From a bacterium (GTDB lineage: Bacteria > Verrucomicrobiota > Verrucomicrobiae > Opitutales > Opitutaceae): a stretch of 23,112 nucleotides of DNA. The DNA is taken from assembly GCA_021780625.1 (NCBI GenBank), contig JAJXYI010000692.1, forward strand, positions 1-23,112, in the 5' to 3' direction. Shown piece after piece: positions 19,086-23,112 of the stretch; the first letter of the stretch is position 1; every line of letters begins with the position of its first letter. The position numbers and the translations under genes are program-made. The notes under the pieces are model-generated. The model made no database searches. It was not told where the DNA came from and saw nothing but the letters and a program-made list of their open reading frames with translations.

Positions 19086-19119
19086 GAACCGTTCCGCAGC
19101 CTGGGCCGCGGAACGGTTC
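19086..19119 (-). terminator. Strong hairpin just downstream of the GH87 gene (possible terminator or 3'-end protector)
   Basis: The arms GAACCGTTCCGC/GCGGAACGGTTC, 12 bp and perfect, surround a 10-base loop, starting 25 bp after the stop of the minus-strand glucanase gene. The minus-strand continuation CCGCGGGAAT has no U tract, so rho-independent termination is doubtful. mRNA 3'-end stabilisation or a repeat element are alternatives. A smaller hairpin CCAGGAT-TACG-ATCCTGG (19054-19071) follows. Confidence 0.4.
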
Positions 19120-19143
19120 GGGCGGGGATTGCGGGGGTACCGC

Positions 19144-22100
19144 CTATTTGAAGGTCAGGACAAACCCGCCCTGGTTGAACACATTGCCGCCGGCGCAGTT
19201 CGCCCAGGTGAATCCGGTAAACGTCGCCGAACCCGCGCCATAGGTCTCGATACCGGCGCCAAGGTGCGCAGTGGTGTACTTGCTCGTGCTAATGCCATCG
19301 AGACCGCTGCCGTTCACAGTGCAGGTGTTGAACGTCAGGCCGCTCATCCCACCGCTAAATCCGAACGAGTAACCATCGCGCTGGGCGTCGATCACCTGGT
19401 CGTTGGCGAACGTGAAGTTCTGGATCGACGTGTTGCTGGCCTCCAGATCGATCGCTCCCAGTTCGCCCGCCCAGGCATCGTAGCTTGTGCCGCAACAGAC
19501 GAAGGTGTTGTTGCTGACCGTGATCCCGGTGTTGTTTTGGAACTGATACCCCGAGAAGGTGGTGTTCGCCCGGAAGCCCGCACTCATGAAGGTGTCCTCG
19601 ACCAGGTTATAGGTGACCTGGTGCCCTGATCCTCCGTACAGCGCGATGCCGGCGGAACGCCATTCGAACTCGATGGTGTTGTGGGTGAACGTATCGCTGT
19701 TCTCCATCGGCGCGCCATTGTAGTTGTTGGACCAGCACGCAAGCCCGTCGTCGCCGCCATTGCGGATGTCGCAGTTGGTGACCGTCGAGTTGGAGGTGCC
19801 GTTGCAGAAGTTGACCCCGTCCGCGAGGTTGTCGCGGATGCGGCAATTCTGAATGGTCAGATTCGTGGCCACCTGGCAGGGGTTGTGCGCGTAGTCGGCG
19901 ACCCAATACCCGCACTCGAAGTGATCCTCCCAGATGTCATGGAAGTCCGAGTTCACCCCGAAATTGTCCATGAAGCACTTGTAGATCGCGTTCTCGTTGT
20001 AGCGGGACCGGAGCATCGAGTTCAGGTAGATGTTGCTGTAATTCATCGTACCGGTCGCGGCCAGCCGGATGGAGCATCCTCCGCCGGCTACGTTCGGGTT
20101 GGTGAACTGGATGTTGGTGTACCAGATTCCGGCGCCGACGATGTTCAGCTGGCTGATGGGGCTGCTGGTCGAGCCGATCACCCACATGCTCGACAGGTAG
20201 TACGTGCCGGGCGGGATGTAGAGGGTCTTGCTGGGCGAGGCCAACGCAGCCGTGACGGCCGCCTGGAACGCGGGGAGGGAGTCGGTCACCCCGGGTGCCG
20301 TGGTGACGCTGGACCCGCCCTGAAGCTCGGCGATCTCGCTGTAGGCGGCTGAATTGTCGCTGTAGGGAACTGCGCCATACGAGGCGACGGAAACCGATCC
20401 GGCGGGCTGCGAAATCGCAGCGGGCACCGGCTCGATCTCGAGGAAGTCCACGCCGACCACAGGTCCGCCCGTGCTCTGGATGCGAATCGTGTCTCCGCTC
20501 TTCAGAGCCGTGGGCAGGATCCAATGCACCTCGTCGAAGGCGAAGGCCGGGACACCGCCGTTGGGCGTGTCGGATGGGTCGCCGCCGCCGCCGAAGTACT
20601 GCCAGGCGTAGTAGGAGGTCAGATTGATGGTCTTCACCTTGGTCCCATTGACGTAGCAGTCGACGGAGCCGTTCTGGCCCAGCCCGTTCGCCGCGTCGGG
20701 CAGCGTGAAGCGCATCGTGACGCCCGCCTGGTTGGACTGCGACACCGTCCACTGAACGTAGGACCCGGAGGTGGTCAGCTCCACGTAGGCCTGCTGGGAC
20801 GCCTGGGTCGCCAGGTTCATCTTGTCGAACGTCGGGCTGGTCTTGAGCGTGGCCCCACCACCATAGGACGCGACCGTCGAATCGGCCGCACGATACCGCG
20901 TCCACGGGAATGAGGCGCCCATTCCGTTCACGGACAGCGGAGTCGCGCTGACCTCGGAGGACTGCGCGGAGGTGCCCGCAGAGTTTACGGCGGCGACGGT
21001 GTAGTAGTAGGCTGTGCCAGCGGTGACGCTGCTGTCGGTGTACGAGGTCCCTGTGATGCCGGAGACATAGGGCGTAGTGCCCTCGCCACCCGAGGTGGTG
21101 CTGCGATAGAGGTTATAGGTCGACGCCCCCGAGACGGCGCCCCACGAGAGGGAGACCTGCCCGAAATCGGCGGTCGCCGTGAGACTGGACGGCGTGGCGG
21201 GCGGAACGACATGCGGGAGTGCCGAGGCCTCGGCCGACAGTCCCGACGTGCCGGCGGAGTTCACGGCGGCGACCTTGTAGTAGTAGGTGACGCCGTTCGT
21301 GACGGTGGAATCGACGAAGGCGGTCGTCGTCACGTTCGTGGCGATAGGCGTGGTCGACTCGCCGTTGGAGCTGGTGCCGCGATAGACGTTGTAGCTCGTG
21401 GCGTTCGCGCTGGACGACCAGCTCAGGCCGACCTGGCCGGTGCTGCCGCTCGCGGAAAGCGCCGAGGGCGTGGCAGGCAGCGGCGGCTGCGTCCAAATTT
21501 CGATGCCGGCGACATCCGGGTTGTCGGCTCCGCCCTGGCTGAAGGCGATGTGGATCTGACCTGAGCTGTCGGCCGTGGCGTTGAATTCCTTTTCGAGCGC
21601 GCGGTCCTGTCCTGCCTGGGCAAATACGTCGAAGGCCGACAGCACGGTAGTGCCGTTGATCGCGACGTTGAACTTGCGCTGGCCCGCCGCGGTGAAGGAC
21701 AGCTCCACGAAGTGCAGTCGCACGACATAGGAAGTGCCGGCCGAAAGGCCGCCGATGGCATAGTTGAACGATGAATTCCAGCGGACGGTCTGGTAAACCG
21801 CGGCCGGCGCGGCGTTGTTCACGCCGGCGGTCGAAATCGTGGCCGCGCTGCTGAACTCGGTACCCACGTCAAAGCCCGTGTCCGCCGAGAACGGCGACAC
21901 CGCATTGGGGCTGCCGCAGTCGATCTGGACGACGGGCGTATTGGGAGTTCCACCACCACCGCCGCCGCCTCCTCCTCCGGAGGGAGTCGCCTGCACCTGC
22001 GAGGACTGGCCCGAGGTGCCGTTCGAGTTCGCGGCGGCCACCGTGTAGTAATAGGTCGTGCCGTTCGTGACCGACGAATCGGTGTACGACGTGCCGGTCA

Positions 22101-23112
22101 GGCCCGACTGGTACGGCGTGCTTCCCTCGCCGCCCGACGTCGTGCTGCGATAGAGGTTGTAACTGGTCGCGCCTGACGACGCACCCCAGCTCAGCGACAC
22201 CGAACCGTTGCCACCCGTGGCCTGGAGCCCGGTGGGCGTGGCAGGGGGAGCGGCGCTCTGGGCGAGGACTTCGATGCCGGCGATCTCGGGATTGTCGGCG
22301 CTGCCCTGCGTGAACGAGATCACGATCTGGCCGGAGGAATTGGCCGTGGCCGTGAATTGCTCCACCAGCGCGTGGTTCTGCCCCACCTGCGCGAAGATGT
22401 CGAAATTGCTCAGCACCGGGGTGCCGTTGATGGCGACATTGAACATCCGCTGGCCCGCAGCCGTGAAGCTGAGTTCGCAGAAGTGCAGCCGAACCGTGTA
22501 GGAGGTCCCCGACGTCAAACCGGGAATCGAGTAGGTGAACGACGGGTTCCAGCGCACGCTCTGGTACACGGCGGCGGGAGCCGCATTGCTCACCCCGCTG
22601 GTGTTGATCGTGGCTGAGCTCGAGTACTCGTTGCCTGCGCTGAAGTCGGTGTCGGCGACAAAGGGCGAAACGGCGCTTCCACTGCCGCAATTGATCTGGA
22701 TCGGCACACCGCCTCCGCCGCTGGCGTTCGGCGTGGCGGACACCTGCGAGGACTGGCCCGAAGTGCCATTCGAATTCACGGCGGCAACCGTGTAGTAGTA
22801 GGTCGTACCGTTCGTGACCGACGAATCGGTGTACGACGTGCCGGTCAGGCCCGACTGGTACGGCGTGCTTCCCTCGCCGCCCGGTGTCGTGCTGCGATAG
22901 AGGTTGTAGCCGGTCGCACCAGACGAGGCTCCCCAGCTGAGCGACACCGAACCATTGTTACCCGTGGCCTGGAGGCCAGTCGGCGTGGGCGGGGGAGTGG
23001 CGCTCTGAGTGAGGACTTCGATGCCGGCGATCTCGGGATTGTCGGCGCTGCCCTGCGTGAACGAGATCACGATCTGGCCGGAGGAATTGGCCGTGGCCGT
23101 GAATTGCTCCAC
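19144..23112 (-). CDS. Modular GH87 alpha-1,3-glucanase (mutanase/mycodextranase type) with malectin and FN3 modules, N-terminus cut
   Basis: 1322 residues are visible; the gene begins beyond the right edge (the GTG at 23112 is not a start). Counting from the edge: end of a malectin-like domain 1-35; FN3 41-128; malectin 137-284 (INCGSGSAVSPF ... IAGIEV); FN3 289-377; a run of ten Gly; malectin 395-541; FN3 547-632; FN3 638-725; a beta-sandwich 731-897 (FPWTRYRAADS ... GVDFLEIEPVP) as found before GH87 domains; right-handed beta-helix ~905-1322 (SYGAVPYSDN, YIPPGTYYLSSMW, GAGIWYTNIQFTNPN, RDNLADGVNF, GGDDGLACWS, GAIDLEAS, DGISTS). Asp1098, Asp1121 and Asp1122 match the three catalytic Asp of GH87, including their +23/+24 spacing as I recall it from Bacillus/Paenibacillus enzymes. 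It likely hydrolyses extracellular alpha-1,3-glucan, with malectin modules binding sugar. No PEP-CTERM or other sorting tail is seen. Confidence 0.9.
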   Translation of the reverse strand: MEQFTATANSSGQIVISFTQGSADNPEIAGIEVLTQSATPPPTPTGLQATGNNGSVSLSWGASSGATGYNLYRSTTPGGEGSTPYQSGLTGTSYTDSSVTNGTTYYYTVAAVNSNGTSGQSSQVSATPNASGGGGVPIQINCGSGSAVSPFVADTDFSAGNEYSSSATINTSGVSNAAPAAVYQSVRWNPSFTYSIPGLTSGTSYTVRLHFCELSFTAAGQRMFNVAINGTPVLSNFDIFAQVGQNHALVEQFTATANSSGQIVISFTQGSADNPEIAGIEVLAQSAAPPATPTGLQATGGNGSVSLSWGASSGATSYNLYRSTTSGGEGSTPYQSGLTGTSYTDSSVTNGTTYYYTVAAANSNGTSGQSSQVQATPSGGGGGGGGGGTPNTPVVQIDCGSPNAVSPFSADTGFDVGTEFSSAATISTAGVNNAAPAAVYQTVRWNSSFNYAIGGLSAGTSYVVRLHFVELSFTAAGQRKFNVAINGTTVLSAFDVFAQAGQDRALEKEFNATADSSGQIHIAFSQGGADNPDVAGIEIWTQPPLPATPSALSASGSTGQVGLSWSSSANATSYNVYRGTSSNGESTTPIATNVTTTAFVDSTVTNGVTYYYKVAAVNSAGTSGLSAEASALPHVVPPATPSSLTATADFGQVSLSWGAVSGASTYNLYRSTTSGGEGTTPYVSGITGTSYTDSSVTAGTAYYYTVAAVNSAGTSAQSSEVSATPLSVNGMGASFPWTRYRAADSTVASYGGGATLKTSPTFDKMNLATQASQQAYVELTTSGSYVQWTVSQSNQAGVTMRFTLPDAANGLGQNGSVDCYVNGTKVKTINLTSYYAWQYFGGGGDPSDTPNGGVPAFAFDEVHWILPTALKSGDTIRIQSTGGPVVGVDFLEIEPVPAAISQPAGSVSVASYGAVPYSDNSAAYSEIAELQGGSSVTTAPGVTDSLPAFQAAVTAALASPSKTLYIPPGTYYLSSMWVIGSTSSPISQLNIVGAGIWYTNIQFTNPNVAGGGCSIRLAATGTMNYSNIYLNSMLRSRYNENAIYKCFMDNFGVNSDFHDIWEDHFECGYWVADYAHNPCQVATNLTIQNCRIRDNLADGVNFCNGTSNSTVTNCDIRNGGDDGLACWSNNYNGAPMENSDTFTHNTIEFEWRSAGIALYGGSGHQVTYNLVEDTFMSAGFRANTTFSGYQFQNNTGITVSNNTFVCCGTSYDAWAGELGAIDLEASNTSIQNFTFANDQVIDAQRDGYSFGFSGGMSGLTFNTCTVNGSGLDGISTSKYTTAHLGAGIETYGAGSATFTGFTWANCAGGNVFNQGGFVLTFK
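21607..23112 (-). repeat. Tandem 747-bp module repeat (malectin half + FN3 + malectin half) inside the GH87 gene
   Basis: The last 12 bases of the window recur at 22354-22365, giving a period of 747 bp (249 residues). About 100 bp before the edge match the equivalent bases ending at 22365 without visible change, and the FN3 parts (around 22000-22165 and 22745-22912) differ at scattered positions only. A third malectin and two further FN3 copies to the left are clearly more diverged. Confidence 0.85.

Larger units (their letters stand above)
18499..19143. other. 645-bp gene-free region crowded with inverted repeats and repeat-like motifs
   Basis: Short open frames exist on both strands but none has a recognisable domain, start context or consistent coding character. 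Inverted repeats: CGGGACG/CGTCCCG (18835-18854), GCGGAATC/GATTCCGC (18861-18878), GAAGCCGACAGG/CCTGTCGGCTTC (19003-19046), CCAGGAT/ATCCTGG (19054-19071), GAACCGTTCCGC/GCGGAACGGTTC (19086-19119). A CCACGAAAAATGCGAA motif at 18711 echoes one after pyrB. The stretch 18905-18990 mixes AT-rich text (GTTCAAAATTCTCCATTCC) with GC-rich blocks, as in a mosaic of short dispersed elements. Confidence 0.6.

Noticed and set aside
19040..19086. tRNA-like text (CCAGGATTACGATCCTGG with GTGCGATTCCCGC)
   Set aside because: A 7-bp hairpin with a 4-base loop is not an anticodon arm (5-bp stem, 7-base loop), the T-arm does not close, and no acceptor or D arm can be formed.
18402..19629. Open frames of 60-275 aa on both strands around the repeat-rich gap (e.g. 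18402-19004, 18802-19629, 18533-18880)
   Set aside because: They overlap tsaE or the GH87 gene or run through inverted repeats, show no domains and have no supporting start context.
21950..21985. Poly-Gly codon run in the GH87 gene as a possible frameshift or assembly error
   Set aside because: The frame continues cleanly into a malectin domain on both sides; Gly-rich linkers are normal in modular hydrolases.

Overview
The window is about 23.1 kb of GC-rich bacterial DNA, most probably from the Verrucomicrobiota and within it an Opitutales/Opitutaceae-like organism. Four things point there: a C-terminal fragment of the large pilus-associated protein type common in that phylum, a short type IV pilin, start codons preceded by C/T tracts rather than Shine-Dalgarno sequences, and intergenic gaps filled with short hairpins and repeat-like motifs. 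A pyruvate:ferredoxin oxidoreductase next to a secreted polysaccharide hydrolase suits a polysaccharide-degrading organism with anaerobic or fermentative capacity. This taxonomic call is an inference from gene content; there is no rRNA gene.

Layout. 1-335 (+): end of a PilX/pseudopilin-associated protein. 369-5102 (-): nifJ (pyruvate:ferredoxin oxidoreductase) followed by a dihydroorotate-dehydrogenase-like FMN protein. 5310-5729 (+): YjbQ family protein. 5894-6247 (+): type IV pilin, closed by two tandem rho-independent terminators. 6437-8995 (+): mutS. 9187-11880 (+): an exported CBM9 + DUF5916 protein with a probable outer-membrane barrel. 11955-15936 (+): pyrR-pyrB-pyrC followed by a CPBP (CAAX-type) membrane protease, probably one transcription unit ending in a hairpin near 16045-16087. 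16425-17384 (+): thiL, whose 3' end overlaps a convergent small secreted Lys-rich protein (17350-17895, -). 18052-18498 (+): tsaE. 18499-19143: a gene-free stretch full of inverted repeats. 19144-23112 (-): a very large modular secreted enzyme, cut by the right edge, with alternating malectin and FN3 modules, a beta-sandwich and a C-terminal GH87 (alpha-1,3-glucanase/mycodextranase) beta-helix.

How the genes fit together. PyrR, PyrB and PyrC form the middle of de novo UMP synthesis with its regulator. No bona fide pyrD is present, because the DHOD-like protein beside nifJ lacks the catalytic Cys motif of true enzymes and is better viewed as a nifJ partner. ThiL and TsaE are housekeeping functions (thiamine diphosphate; the t6A modification of tRNA). 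The GH87 enzyme would attack extracellular alpha-1,3-glucan.

I see no CRISPR, tRNA, rRNA, prophage, insertion sequence or defence system. The most notable material is the GH87 modular enzyme with near-identical tandem modules, the hairpin-dense region 18.8-19.15 kb, the unusual translation-start contexts, and the nifJ-linked DHOD paralogue without its catalytic Cys.
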